Positions 1-7,817 of a DNA stretch of 44,001 nucleotides are shown here, in pieces. A model generated the notes under the pieces. That model was not told the DNA's origin, made no database searches, and saw nothing but the letters and a program-made list of their open reading frames with translations. Origin of the DNA: Bacillus sonorensis NBRC 101234 = KCTC 13918 (lineage in GTDB: Bacteria > Bacillota > Bacilli > Bacillales > Bacillaceae); contig NZ_BCVZ01000026.1 of NCBI RefSeq assembly GCF_001592005.1, positions 1 to 44,001 of the forward strand, in the 5' to 3' direction. How positions within the stretch are numbered: the first letter of the stretch is position 1; every line of letters begins with the position of its first letter. The translations under genes and the position numbers were made by a program.

Positions 1-6
1 AAAGAA

Positions 7-82
7 TGGTGAGCCATGAAGGACTCGAACCTTCGACCCTCTGATTAAAAGTCAGATGCTCTACCAACTGAGCTAATGGCTC
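7..82 (-). tRNA. tRNA-Lys (anticodon TTT)
   Basis: On the minus strand a complete 76-nt cloverleaf reads GAGCCAT at the 5' acceptor arm and ATGGCTC at the 3' arm. It has a D arm with AGCTCAGTTGGTAGAGC, an anticodon loop CTTTTAA with TTT, a T arm with GGTTCGAGTCC, and an encoded CCA end. TTT decodes lysine AAA/AAG. It lies downstream of purA, where B. subtilis carries a small tRNA cluster; further tRNAs may follow beyond the window edge. Confidence 0.97.
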
Positions 83-108
83 TTGCATTGTTTTCGCAAC
101 AACGAGAT

Positions 109-180
109 TTATATTATCATAGAACGAACAGAGGTGGCAATATATTTTTTTATTTTTTCTCTAATTATTTTTTCTCTCAT
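109..180 (-). CDS. Candidate 23-aa basic peptide, unrecognised
   Basis: This minus-strand ORF starts with ATG and is preceded by a strong Shine-Dalgarno (GAGGAGG, 9 bases upstream). It would encode a short basic peptide beginning MREKIIREKIKKYI, which could form an amphipathic helix. It lies between the purA terminator and the tRNA, and its 3' half overlaps the likely tRNA promoter. I do not recognise it. The good ribosome site is the only positive evidence; chance is quite possible. Confidence 0.25.
   Translation of the reverse strand: MREKIIREKIKKYIATSVRSMII
111..140 (-). promoter_or_regulatory. Probable tRNA promoter
   Basis: On the minus strand TTGCCA (135-140) and TAATAT (111-116) are separated by 18 bp, a good SigA-type pair about 30 bp before the tRNA-Lys 5' end. 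A tRNA gene separated from purA by its own terminator needs such a promoter. It lies inside the candidate small ORF at 109-180, which weakens that ORF. Confidence 0.55.
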
Positions 181-434
181 GATGATACTCCTCCTCTTTG
201 CTGTTTTATTCAGAACAGAATGCCGTTTCGCCTCAATCTTTGCTTCCATGATGTTCCCGTCAATGCAGTGGCATCCGGACGGACTGTAAGCTTTGCTTTA
301 GGACTCTTTTTTCCCGCTTCGTTTAATCTCAAAATACCCAGGAGCTAAACGCCCAAGCCCGTTTCTTCCTTGCCGCCCGGCAGCGTCCACGAATGGTTTT
401 CTTATTTTTCACCGGCAGAACTTGCCCGTTTTCT
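181..434. other. Intergenic region without a supported gene
   Basis: This is the stretch between the purA terminator and the tRNA promoter. Apart from the Shine-Dalgarno-like GAGGAGG at its low-coordinate end, I see no ORF with a ribosome site, no terminator and no long repeat in it. Confidence 0.5.
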
Positions 435-465
435 TGAAAAAAAGCCCCTGCGGATTGCAGAGGCT
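435..465 (-). terminator. purA terminator
   Basis: On the minus strand a 9-bp stem (AGCCTCTGC / GCAGGGGCT, one G-U pair) with a 5-nt loop is followed by a run of T. It begins only a few bases after the purA stop codon and is a typical Rho-independent terminator. Confidence 0.85.
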
Positions 466-471
466 CTTGGA

Positions 472-1764
472 TTAGTTCGGCCGGTACACGCTTCTGATGA
501 CATTTGTCTGAGAGCGGTCAGGACCGACAGAGAAAATAGAAAGCGGAATGCCTGTCAGCTGAGATACTCGCTCAAGGTAATGGCGGGCATTTTCAGGCAG
601 ATCGCTCAAGCTTTTCGCTCCTGTGATATCTTCTGTCCAGCCCGGCATTTCTTCATAGACAGGCTCGCATTCGGCGAGCGCTTTTAAGCTTGCCGGGAAC
701 TCTTCAAGAATTTCCCCGCGATACTTGTATGCGACACAGATTTTCAATGTTTCAATTCCGGTCAATACATCGATTGAGTTTAAAGAAAGATCTGTAATTC
801 CGCTGACGCGGCGGGCATGGCGGACAACCACGCTGTCGAACCAGCCGACGCGGCGCGGGCGTCCTGTCGTTGTGCCGTATTCGCGGCCGACCTCACGGAT
901 CTGGTCTCCGATTTCATTTTCAAGCTCAGTCGGGAAAGGTCCGTCTCCCACACGCGTCGTATACGCTTTCGATACGCCGACGACATGCTGGATTTTTGTA
1001 GGACCCACGCCTGAGCCGATCGTTACGCCGCCGGCGACAGGGTTTGAAGAAGTGACAAACGGATAGGTCCCTTGGTCGATATCAAGCATAACCCCTTGCG
1101 CACCTTCAAATAAGACGCGGCGCCCGTCATCAAGCGCATCGTTTAAGACGACAGACGTGTCGCAAACATATTGTTTGATTTGCTGACCGTATTCATAGTA
1201 TTCATCTAAAATGTCTTCTATTTTAAATCCTTCCGCTTCATACATTTTTTCAAGCAGACGGTTTTTTTCTTCCAGATTGCGGGCAAGCTTTTCTTCGAAA
1301 ACGTCGCGGTCCAAAAGGTCGGCGATTCGGATTCCTATGCGGGCCGCTTTATCCATATAAGCCGGGCCGATTCCTTTTTTCGTCGTGCCGATTTTATTTG
1401 CCCCTTTCCGTTCTTCTTCCACCGCGTCAAGTTTTAAATGATACGGCAGAATGACATGGGCTCTGTTCGAGATTCTCAGGTTATCTGTGCTGACGTTGCG
1501 TTCATGAAGATACGCAAGCTCCGTCACCAGCGCTTTCGGATCAACGACCATTCCGTTGCCGATCACACATATTTTATCCTTATAAAAAATACCGGATGGA
1601 ATCAAGTGTAGCTTGTACGTTACTCCGTTAAATTTAATCGTATGTCCTGCGTTATTTCCGCCTTGGTACCGTGCGATAACCTCTGCGTTTTCTGAAAGGA
1701 AATCTGTGATCTTTCCTTTCCCTTCGTCACCCCACTGCGTACCGACAACAACTACTGAAGACAT
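472..1764 (-). CDS. purA: Adenylosuccinate synthetase
   Basis: PurA condenses IMP with aspartate using GTP, the first committed step from IMP to AMP, in the cytosol. The 430-residue product has the full family length. The N-terminal GTP loop GDEGKGK lies at residues 12-18 with catalytic Asp13, and His41 is in NAGHT. The IMP/GTP contact motif GTTTGRPRR is at 297-305. The ATG start has a GGAGG ribosome site nine bases upstream. The gene is monocistronic, with its own promoter, PurBox-like sites upstream and a terminator right after the stop. This agrees with purA of B. subtilis being a PurR target outside the main pur operon. Nothing looks truncated or unusual. Confidence 0.98.
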   Translation of the reverse strand: MSSVVVVGTQWGDEGKGKITDFLSENAEVIARYQGGNNAGHTIKFNGVTYKLHLIPSGIFYKDKICVIGNGMVVDPKALVTELAYLHERNVSTDNLRISNRAHVILPYHLKLDAVEEERKGANKIGTTKKGIGPAYMDKAARIGIRIADLLDRDVFEEKLARNLEEKNRLLEKMYEAEGFKIEDILDEYYEYGQQIKQYVCDTSVVLNDALDDGRRVLFEGAQGVMLDIDQGTYPFVTSSNPVAGGVTIGSGVGPTKIQHVVGVSKAYTTRVGDGPFPTELENEIGDQIREVGREYGTTTGRPRRVGWFDSVVVRHARRVSGITDLSLNSIDVLTGIETLKICVAYKYRGEILEEFPASLKALAECEPVYEEMPGWTEDITGAKSLSDLPENARHYLERVSQLTGIPLSIFSVGPDRSQTNVIRSVYRPN

Positions 1765-1815
1765 ATCCGTGCACCTCCGTTAACCTTTTAAACGATATCA
1801 ATATCAAACATATCC

Positions 1816-1844
1816 AGTTTATCAGTGTAGAGTTGTAAAGTCAA
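1816..1844 (-). promoter_or_regulatory. purA promoter
   Basis: On the minus strand TTGACT (1839-1844) and TAAACT (1816-1821) are spaced by 17 bp, about 50 bp before the purA start. It is the best SigA-type pair in the intergenic region and lies directly downstream of the PurBox pair. Confidence 0.65.
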
Positions 1845-1848
1845 TCGT

Positions 1849-1893
1849 AAATCCGAACATTTATTTTACACATAAACATATTCGTTCGTTATT
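1849..1893. promoter_or_regulatory. PurR operator (PurBox pair)
   Basis: AAATCCGAACATT at 1849-1861 matches the PurBox consensus AWWWCCGAACWWT exactly. A degenerate inverted partner (TTCGTTCGTTATT, 1881-1893) lies on the far side. Paired inverted boxes upstream of the -35 are the known architecture of the Bacillus PurR regulon, so purA is probably repressed by PurR and derepressed by PRPP. The box nearer the promoter is the stronger one here. Confidence 0.7.
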
Positions 1894-2031
1894 ATTTATA
1901 TATTTCTTTTTTAAGAGAGCTTTTTTCGGCAAAATCTAAAAAACTAGTCAACTTAACCGCTTTCCTGGACAAATACACATAAAACGGCATTCCCTTCAAT
2001 ACTTAATAAAGTAAGGAGGGGGGAATGTCCA

Positions 2032-2298
2032 ATGGAAACCGTATTGATTTTCGCATCCGTATTGTCGCCCATCATTTTGGCGCTCGTTGAGCTTGTGAAA
2101 AAAACGGTGAGGGTGCCTAAAAACCTGATTCCGCTTGTTTCGCTGCTGATTGGTTTTCTGATCGGAGCCGCCGCATACCCATTCACCGAGCTTGATCTCG
2201 TTTTGCGCCTATGGGCGGGCGGCTTGGCCGGCTTAACAGCGACAGGTCTGTTTGAAATCGGCAAGAACCGGGATACGAGAAATAAAAAAAATCCCTAA
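2032..2298 (+). CDS. Phage-type holin (A118 Hol118-like), orphan
   Basis: This 88-residue membrane protein has two predicted hydrophobic segments (about residues 4-20 and 33-50), a weaker third stretch (62-77) and a charged C-terminus. The pattern PLVSLLIGFLIG...AYPF...LRLWAGGLAGL...GLFE resembles the Listeria phage A118 holin family as I remember it. Holins form inner-membrane pores that release endolysins. The ATG has a strong AAGGAGGGGG ribosome site about 10 bases upstream. No endolysin, portal or integrase gene is nearby, so it is either a phage remnant or a domesticated holin. It is transcribed against purA and dnaC, in a place where I recall no such gene in B. subtilis. The family call comes from pattern recognition only. 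Confidence 0.75.
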   Translation: METVLIFASVLSPIILALVELVKKTVRVPKNLIPLVSLLIGFLIGAAAYPFTELDLVLRLWAGGLAGLTATGLFEIGKNRDTRNKKNP

Positions 2299-2317
2299 GA
2301 AGCATCTCTTAGGGATT
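2284..2317. terminator. Convergent terminator between holin and dnaC
   Basis: An 11-bp perfect stem (AATCCCTAAGA / TCTTAGGGATT) with a 6-nt loop spans the stop codons of both convergent genes. A run of A before the stem on the plus strand gives a U-tract for dnaC transcripts; the plus-strand side has only a short T stretch. It is therefore strong for dnaC and weak for the holin. Confidence 0.8.
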
Positions 2318-3681
2318 TATGCACCAGGCGGAACACCCGCGTCATCAAACCGGCGTTCCAGATTCACGAACTTATTATATTCTTTAACAAATGCGAGTGA
2401 AACGGTGCCGACCGGGCCGTTCCGCTGTTTCGCGATGATAATCTCGATAATGTTTTTATTCTCTGTTTCTTTATCATAATAATCATCGCGGTATAGGAAA
2501 GCGACGATATCGGCATCCTGCTCAATACTTCCCGATTCCCTGATGTCTGACATCATCGGCCGTTTGTCCTGGCGCTGTTCAACGCCGCGGGACAGCTGAG
2601 AAAGCGCGATAACCGGAACTTCGAGTTCCCTCGCGAGCGCTTTAAGCGCGCGGGAAATTTCCGATACTTCCTGCTGGCGGTTGTCACTTGATCGGCCGCT
2701 TCCTTGGATCAGCTGCAAATAGTCGATCAAAATCATGCCGAGGCCGTTCTCCTGCTTTAACCGCCGGCATTTTGAACGGATTTCGCTGACTCTGATACCC
2801 GGTGTATCATCGATGAAGATTCCGCTGTTTGACAGGCTCCCCATCGCCATTGTCAGCTTGCCCCAGTCTTCTTCCGTCAAGTTTCCGGTACGGAGATTTT
2901 GGGCGTTAATGTTGCCCTCGGCGCAAAGCATCCGCATCACCAGCTGCTCCGCTCCCATCTCAAGACTGAAGATCGCGACGCTTTCATCCGTTTTTGTCGC
3001 TACGTTTTGCGCGATGTTTAAAGCAAAAGCGGTTTTACCGACAGAAGGCCTTGCGGCAACGATGATCAGATCGTTTCTCTGAAAGCCGGCCGTCATTCTG
3101 TCAAGCTCCGTAAAACCGGTCGGGATTCCGGTAATGTCCCCTTTTCGGTTGTGAAGCTGTTCAATATTGTCGTACGTTTGAACGAGAACATCCTTAATAT
3201 TTTGAAAGGCGCCCGTATTTTTGCGCTGGGCGACTTCCATAATCGTTTTTTCTGCTTCGCTTAAGAGATCTTCGACTTCATCCTCCCTTGTGTATCCGTC
3301 CTGTGCAATCGACGTTGCTGTACGGATCAAACGGCGGAGAATCGATTTTTCTTCCACGATTTTAGCGTAATACTCTATATTAGCCGCTGTAGGCACAGAA
3401 TTTGCAATATCCGTCAAATAAGAAATTCCGCCGACTTCTTCCAAAAGATCCGTATTCGCAAGCTCTGATGTGACTGTAACCAAGTCTACAGGCTCGCCTC
3501 GGTCTCCGAGAACAAGCATGGCGTTAAATATTTTTTGGTGCGACATTCTGTAAAAATCATCTGGAATTAAGACTTCAGACGCCAAAGTAAGTGCGGATGG
3601 TTCTAAAAAAACAGCACCTAACACGGCCTGTTCAGCTTCAATATTCTGCGGCGGCAGCCTGTCATTCAGAAGATCTGTCAT
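2317..3681 (-). CDS. dnaC: Replicative DNA helicase (DnaB family)
   Basis: This is the hexameric replicative helicase of Bacillus, named DnaC there but homologous to E. coli DnaB. It unwinds DNA 5'-3' at the fork and is loaded by DnaI with DnaB/DnaD. The 454-residue product has an N-terminal DnaB helical domain (about 10-115), a linker, and a RecA-like C-terminal domain. That domain carries Walker A ARPSVGKT at 210-217 and Walker B LIDYLQL at 318-324. I chose the ATG giving MTDLLNDRL, matching B. subtilis; a GTG three codons upstream lies too close to the GGGAGG site. It sits far from dnaA but still in the origin region, and reads with the leftward fork. Confidence 0.97.
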   Translation of the reverse strand: MTDLLNDRLPPQNIEAEQAVLGAVFLEPSALTLASEVLIPDDFYRMSHQKIFNAMLVLGDRGEPVDLVTVTSELANTDLLEEVGGISYLTDIANSVPTAANIEYYAKIVEEKSILRRLIRTATSIAQDGYTREDEVEDLLSEAEKTIMEVAQRKNTGAFQNIKDVLVQTYDNIEQLHNRKGDITGIPTGFTELDRMTAGFQRNDLIIVAARPSVGKTAFALNIAQNVATKTDESVAIFSLEMGAEQLVMRMLCAEGNINAQNLRTGNLTEEDWGKLTMAMGSLSNSGIFIDDTPGIRVSEIRSKCRRLKQENGLGMILIDYLQLIQGSGRSSDNRQQEVSEISRALKALARELEVPVIALSQLSRGVEQRQDKRPMMSDIRESGSIEQDADIVAFLYRDDYYDKETENKNIIEIIIAKQRNGPVGTVSLAFVKEYNKFVNLERRFDDAGVPPGA

Positions 3682-3720
3682 GTTAAGCACCGTCCTCCCA
3701 TTAAAAATAACCCAACGTCT

Positions 3721-3729
3721 ATTTTACCA
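3721..3729 (-). promoter_or_regulatory. Possible dnaC extended -10 promoter
   Basis: On the minus strand TGGTAAAAT forms an extended -10 about 40 bp before the dnaC start, without a good -35. It is the best candidate in the interval; the assignment is tentative. Confidence 0.35.
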
Positions 3730-3848
3730 TTTTTACAGAAAAAAAATAGACTTTAGGAGAATGGCTTTTTATAGAAATATTTTCATAGCGGTATGCGGCG
3801 TGGTCGCCAGCGGAAATGGTGATACGGGGAATATTCAGGAGGGGGTGT

Positions 3849-3869
3849 CCGCGTCTTGCGATGACGCGG
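3849..3869. repeat. GC-rich inverted repeat between yycD and dnaC
   Basis: CCGCGTC (3849-3855) and GACGCGG (3863-3869) form a 7-bp stem with a 7-nt loop, shortly after the yycD stop on the minus strand. There is no T-run, so it is not a canonical terminator. Otherwise I see no supported gene in 3682-3885; B. subtilis has yycE here as I recall. Confidence 0.5.
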
Positions 3870-3885
3870 CGATGCTGATTCGGCA

Positions 3886-4104
3886 TTATTCCATTCTTCC
3901 GTTCCAATTGTCTTTAAGCAGCATACCGATCATTACGTCGGTCGCCTTCTGATACAGCTCCCATTCCTCATAAGCGGCAAATTTCATGCGCAGCGTTTGC
4001 AGCACGTTTCGCATATCTTTGTACTCTTCAAACGTGTAAATCCCCTGTGATCTCACCTGCTGTTCATACAATTTCTTTTTTAAAACCGATAACGGCGCGT
4101 TCAT
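3886..4104 (-). CDS. yycD: YycD, small conserved protein of unknown function
   Basis: The product is a 72-residue soluble protein beginning MNAPLSVLKKKLYEQQ, predicted largely helical, with an acidic/aromatic centre (FAAYEEWELYQKA). I recognise it as YycD by sequence type and by its place between dnaC and yycC; no function is known to me. I chose the ATG eight bases after the GGAGG site. The GTG three codons earlier overlaps the Shine-Dalgarno and is unlikely to be used. It is divergent from yycC. Confidence 0.8.
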   Translation of the reverse strand: MNAPLSVLKKKLYEQQVRSQGIYTFEEYKDMRNVLQTLRMKFAAYEEWELYQKATDVMIGMLLKDNWNGRME

Positions 4105-4201
4105 GATGATCACCTCCTATTCTTTTATATCCTTTTTTTCTTTTTCTTCCAAACAACCTGTTATATGATGTTACAATAAAAATCGGGAACAATATTTACT
4201 G

Positions 4202-4229
4202 TTGCGTCCCCTTTCCGCTTTAGTACAAT
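4202..4229 (+). promoter_or_regulatory. yycC promoter
   Basis: TTGCGT (4202-4207) and TACAAT (4224-4229), 16 bp apart, lie 17 bp before the yycC start, giving a short leader. Confidence 0.5.
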
Positions 4230-4246
4230 AGAAAATGGAGGACAAT

Positions 4247-4390
4247 ATGAGGCCCTTACAAATATCTGCCGAAACGGCTCAAAAGCTTGCTGAATCTTTG
4301 AACCTTCCCCTTGAACAAATCATGCATATGCCGCAGCATATTCTGCTTGCGCGGCTTGCCGACATACAGAAACAAGAAAACAAAAAGTAA
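4247..4390 (+). CDS. yycC: YycC-like small protein
   Basis: This 47-residue ORF (MRPLQISAETAQKLAESLNL...) starts with ATG after a GGAGG site five bases upstream and ends just before a terminator. Sequence and position match the small conserved YycC family of Bacillus (about 49 residues), which has no known function. Two helices with the motif LPLEQIMHMPQHILL can be seen. It is a single-gene unit with its own promoter and terminator. Confidence 0.85.
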   Translation: MRPLQISAETAQKLAESLNLPLEQIMHMPQHILLARLADIQKQENKK

Positions 4391-4420
4391 CCCTGGATCG
4401 TGTTTCCGGGTTTCTTTTTC
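4389..4420 (+). terminator. yycC terminator
   Basis: AACCCTGGA and TTCCGGGTT form a 9-bp stem with one mismatch and a 6-nt loop, followed by TCTTTTTC. The stem begins inside the yycC stop codon. Confidence 0.75.
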
Positions 4421-4458
4421 ATGTCACTTTTTCACATGAAAGCAAAGGAGAATACTGC

Positions 4459-5664
4459 ATGCACCACATTGACGCACGACGCAACCGCATCAACAACATC
4501 TTACTTATCACGGGAATTATATTTATCGCTTTTAATTTAAGGCCTTCCATTACCTCGGTCGGACCGCTGATCAGTTCAATCCGCACCGATCTGGATATGA
4601 CAAACGGGATGGCCGGGTTTTTAACAACCTTGCCGCTGCTTTCTTTTGCCTTTCTTTCTCCAGTGGCCCCTAAGCTCGGGCAAAGGCTCGGAAATGAAAG
4701 GACGCTTTGGATCGGATTGGTCGTTCTGCTGATCGGAATTTTGCTTCGCTCCTATGGGGAAGCGTTCACATTATTTGCAGGAACCGCTCTGATCGGAATC
4801 GGTATCGCGATTTGCAATGTCTTGCTGCCAAGTCTGATCAAACATAAATATCCGGAAAAAGCGGGAATCATGACAAGCTTTTATACGACATCAATGTCGA
4901 TTTTTGCCGCTTTGGCGTCAGGGATCAGCATTCCGCTCTCACACGGCTTGCAGTGGGGATGGAGCGCATCGCTCATGGTATGGGCGGGACTGGCCTTCCT
5001 GGCGATTTTGATCTGGGTTCCCCAGCTCCGCTATCATGATACCGCAAACCGCACGGTCAGCCTCAAAACGGATGGACAGACGGTCTGGCGGTCGAAAATT
5101 GCCTGGCAAGTCACGTTTTTTATGGGGATTCAGTCGTTTTTGTTTTATTGTACGATCGCCTGGCTTCCTGAAATCCTCAAATCCCACGGAATGAGCATGT
5201 CGCTATCCGGCTGGATGCTGTCGCTTATGCAATTTGCCAGCCTGCCGTCAACATTTTTAACACCGGTACTGGCTGGACGCTTCCGCGACCAAAAAAGCAT
5301 TGTCCTCGGGCTCGGCATTCTTTATCTGGCCGGCATGACAGGCCTTCTGTACGGAGGAAATGCCGCCTTGCTGACATTATGGGTGGTTTTGATCGGAGTC
5401 GGACAGGGCTCAAGCATCAGCCTTGCTTTGACATTAATCGGGCTGCGAAGCGAGAATGCGCATCAAGCGGCAGCCCTATCGGGAATGTCGCAATCGGCCG
5501 GTTATTTGCTGGCGGCGATCGGTCCAAGCTTTGTCGGCTTCCTGTACGATCATACACATTCATGGAACGGGCCGATCCTGCTTTTCATCGCGGCCTTGAT
5601 CGCCTTGATCGGGACAGGCCTCGGCGCAGGAAGAAATCTTTATATATATGCGAAAGCAGCTTAA
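4459..5664 (+). CDS. yycB: MFS transporter, CynX/NimT family (YycB)
   Basis: This 401-residue polytopic membrane protein has about 12 hydrophobic segments and MFS features, including an N-terminal signature FNLRPSITSVGPL and a conserved PLLSFAFLSPVAPKLG loop. That pattern is typical of the CynX/NimT (cyanate / 2-nitroimidazole) transporter family. B. subtilis YycB belongs to this family and sits at the same place. The substrate cannot be read from sequence. The ATG is preceded by AAAGGAG at 8 bases. It is a single-gene unit between the yycC terminator and its own. Confidence 0.88.
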   Translation: MHHIDARRNRINNILLITGIIFIAFNLRPSITSVGPLISSIRTDLDMTNGMAGFLTTLPLLSFAFLSPVAPKLGQRLGNERTLWIGLVVLLIGILLRSYGEAFTLFAGTALIGIGIAICNVLLPSLIKHKYPEKAGIMTSFYTTSMSIFAALASGISIPLSHGLQWGWSASLMVWAGLAFLAILIWVPQLRYHDTANRTVSLKTDGQTVWRSKIAWQVTFFMGIQSFLFYCTIAWLPEILKSHGMSMSLSGWMLSLMQFASLPSTFLTPVLAGRFRDQKSIVLGLGILYLAGMTGLLYGGNAALLTLWVVLIGVGQGSSISLALTLIGLRSENAHQAAALSGMSQSAGYLLAAIGPSFVGFLYDHTHSWNGPILLFIAALIALIGTGLGAGRNLYIYAKAA

Positions 5665-5666
5665 TC

Positions 5667-5695
5667 AAAAGCCGGCATTCCAGTCGGCTTTTTTT
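5667..5695 (+). terminator. yycB terminator
   Basis: AAAGCCG and CGGCTTT form a 7-bp stem with a 10-nt loop and are followed by a T-run. The structure starts a few bases after the yycB stop. Confidence 0.8.
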
Positions 5696-5798
5696 AATCC
5701 GATGAAATTTAAAAAAACTGTCATATCACCTGACAAAAATGCGGATTGATGCAGGATTTGGGCTTATGATCGGATGTAAAAGTCGATTATTTTTCAAT

Positions 5799-5818
5799 AT
5801 TGGTCTAGACAACTAGAT
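5799..5818 (+). promoter_or_regulatory. NagR/YvoA operator (dre site)
   Basis: ATTGGTCTAGACAACTAGAT is an imperfect palindrome of the dre type (consensus core TGGTCTAGACCA) bound by GntR/HutC regulators of GlcNAc use such as NagR of B. subtilis and DasR. It overlaps the -35 of the operon promoter, which fits repression by the nagR product encoded in the same operon. Release by GlcN-6-P is inferred from the family. Confidence 0.8.
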
Positions 5819-5835
5819 TTATACTGTTCTATACT
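5806..5835 (+). promoter_or_regulatory. Promoter of the nagA-murQ operon
   Basis: TAGACA (5806-5811) and TATACT (5830-5835), 18 bp apart, form the likely SigA promoter. It lies inside the dre operator and just upstream of the cre site. A second TATACT at 5820-5825 lacks a usable -35. Confidence 0.55.
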
Positions 5836-5837
5836 TA

Positions 5838-5851
5838 TGATAACGTTTTCA
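5838..5851 (+). promoter_or_regulatory. Catabolite-responsive element (cre)
   Basis: TGATAACGTTTTCA matches the CcpA consensus TGWAANCGNTNWCA with one mismatch and lies just after the -10, around the expected transcription start. That is a repressing position, so glucose repression through CcpA is likely. Confidence 0.65.
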
Positions 5852-5871
5852 AGAAAGGACTTTTGACTGTG

Positions 5872-7068
5872 ATGACTACAAAACCTCAGCGCTATATTTT
5901 TAAGCATCTTACGATTTACGGCGAAAATGGAATGATAGAAGACGGTTTTCTTCTGACAAACGGAGAAAAGATTGAGGCTTGCGGACCCATGGAGAATATT
6001 CCCGAGTCGGCTGAAACAGCGGAGCCGATGCCGCTTCCGGAAAGCTATAAAGTGCTGCCGGGCATGATTGATGTTCACATTCACGGCGCCAATGGAGCCG
6101 ATGTGATGGATGGAACGAGAGAAGCTTTAAAAACGATGGCCGAAGCTCTTCCAAAAGAAGGCACGACAAGCTTTCTTGCGACAACCATGACACAGGATAA
6201 GGAAACCATCGAACATGCACTCGAAAACGCGAAAGACTATCTGTCGGCTGAAAACCGCCCCGGCACGGCGGAAATACTGGGGATTCATCTGGAAGGCCCT
6301 TTTATTTCAGCAAAACGCTGCGGGGCCCAGCCGCTGAACGATATTATTCCGCCGGATCTTTCTCTATTCAAAGAATGGCAGCAAATGTCCGGGAATAACA
6401 TTAAATTAGTCACAATCGCACCGGAGCTAGAAGGGGCTTTGGAACTGATTTCCTATTTGAAGGAGACCGGCGTCATCGCATCGGCCGGCCATTCTGACGC
6501 GGGGCTCGAGGAAATGAAAGCCGGGATCAAAGCCGGTGTTTCACATGTGACACATTTATTTAACGGCATGCGGGGCCTGCATCACCGGGAGCCGGGCGTG
6601 GCGGGAAGCGCCCTTTTATATCCGGAGCTCACGGCAGAGGTGATTGCCGACGGCATTCATGTCCACCCTGCCGTCGTCAAATTGGCCTTCAGGCAAAAAC
6701 AGAAGGAAGGCATCATTTTGATTACGGATGCCATGCGCGCCAAATGTTTACAAAACGGGACTTACACATTGGGAGGACAGGAAGTTTTCGTCAAAGGCAA
6801 ACAAGCCGTATTAAAAGACGGGACATTAGCCGGAAGCATACTGAAGATGAATCAGGCCGCCCAAAACATGCTGGAGTTTTCAGAGTGTACGCTTGAGGAC
6901 ATCGTCTATATGACAGCTGTAAATCCGGCTAAACAGCTTGGCGTTTTTGAACGAAAAGGCAGCATTCGAAACGGAAAAGATGCCGATCTGATCATTTTAA
7001 ACGAAGACAACGAAGTCGTTCTGACGCTATGTAAAGGAGCTATCGCATTCAGCAAAAGGGAGGTTTGA
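5872..7068 (+). CDS. nagA: N-acetylglucosamine-6-phosphate deacetylase
   Basis: NagA hydrolyses GlcNAc-6-P to GlcN-6-P and acetate in the cytosol. The protein (398 residues from this start) is an amidohydrolase TIM barrel. All metal and catalytic residues are visible: HIH at 69-71, Glu141 in HLEGPF, His207 in SAGHSDAG, His228 in THLFNGM and Asp286 in ITDAM. I chose the ATG; an in-frame GTG one codon earlier and a TTG further up are possible because the ribosome site AAAGGA is 12 bases from the ATG. It is the first gene of a five-gene unit, 2 bp ahead of nagB, under dre and cre control. Its substrate can come from the PTS transporter and from MurQ of the same operon. Confidence 0.95.
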   Translation: MTTKPQRYIFKHLTIYGENGMIEDGFLLTNGEKIEACGPMENIPESAETAEPMPLPESYKVLPGMIDVHIHGANGADVMDGTREALKTMAEALPKEGTTSFLATTMTQDKETIEHALENAKDYLSAENRPGTAEILGIHLEGPFISAKRCGAQPLNDIIPPDLSLFKEWQQMSGNNIKLVTIAPELEGALELISYLKETGVIASAGHSDAGLEEMKAGIKAGVSHVTHLFNGMRGLHHREPGVAGSALLYPELTAEVIADGIHVHPAVVKLAFRQKQKEGIILITDAMRAKCLQNGTYTLGGQEVFVKGKQAVLKDGTLAGSILKMNQAAQNMLEFSECTLEDIVYMTAVNPAKQLGVFERKGSIRNGKDADLIILNEDNEVVLTLCKGAIAFSKREV

Positions 7069-7070
7069 CC

Positions 7071-7817
7071 ATGAAAATCATTGAAGCTGAACATTATCAG
7101 GATATGAGCGAAAAAGCCGCCCGATTCATCATTGAAAAAGTGAACGGGTTATCAGCGCCCGTGCTCGGATTAGCCACCGGGGGCACACCGCTCGGCACGT
7201 ACAAATGCTTACGGGAGGATCATTTGAGCCATAAAACGGCTTATCAGCATGTGTATACCGTAAATTTAGACGAGTATGTCGGCCTTGCGCCGTATGATGA
7301 GAACAGCTACACGTTTTACATGAAAAAGCACCTGTTTCATCATATTGGCATTCCTTCGAGCCACACTTATCTGCCGAATGGAATGGCCGCAGATCTGACA
7401 GCCGAATGCGAGCGCTATGAAGCTTTGATCGAGCGGCTCGGAGGAGTTGATCTTCAGTTGCTCGGCCTCGGCTTGAACGGCCACATCGGCTTTAATGAAC
7501 CGGGGACGCCTTTTTCTTCGAAAACGCATGTCGTCGAGCTTACTGAATCGACGCGAAAAGCCAATGCCCGTTATTTTGACTCACTTTCATCCGTACCGAC
7601 CAAAGCTGTCACGATGGGCATTTCAACGATTATGAAAAGCAAACAGATTCTGCTGCTCGTCTCAGGAGCGAACAAAGCCGGCATCCTGGCAAGGCTGCTC
7701 AGTGAAGAACCGCACGAGGGGACTCCCGCTTCCGTATTAAACATGCATGAGAACGTGGTGATCATTGCTGACAGAGACGCATTATCGGCTGTGAAAGAAA
7801 GGAGCATGATCTTTTGA
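7071..7817 (+). CDS. nagB: Glucosamine-6-phosphate deaminase
   Basis: NagB converts GlcN-6-P to fructose-6-P and ammonia, feeding glycolysis. The product has 248 residues, close to the 242 of B. subtilis NagB. Family motifs are intact: LATGGTPLGTY near the N-terminus (phosphate binding), NLDEYVGL at 65-72 with the catalytic Asp67, and NGHIGFNEPG around 136-145 with His138 and Glu143. The ATG follows a GGGAGG ribosome site at 8 bases; an upstream in-frame TTG overlaps the nagA stop and is not needed. The stop overlaps the start of nagR. Confidence 0.96.
   Translation: MKIIEAEHYQDMSEKAARFIIEKVNGLSAPVLGLATGGTPLGTYKCLREDHLSHKTAYQHVYTVNLDEYVGLAPYDENSYTFYMKKHLFHHIGIPSSHTYLPNGMAADLTAECERYEALIERLGGVDLQLLGLGLNGHIGFNEPGTPFSSKTHVVELTESTRKANARYFDSLSSVPTKAVTMGISTIMKSKQILLLVSGANKAGILARLLSEEPHEGTPASVLNMHENVVIIADRDALSAVKERSMIF

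Noticed and set aside
3680..3952. Plus-strand frame in the dnaC-yycD gap (with MAFYRNIFIAVCG...)
   Set aside because: The possible ribosome site is one base from the ATG, the frame overlaps yycD antisense, and no family is recognised.
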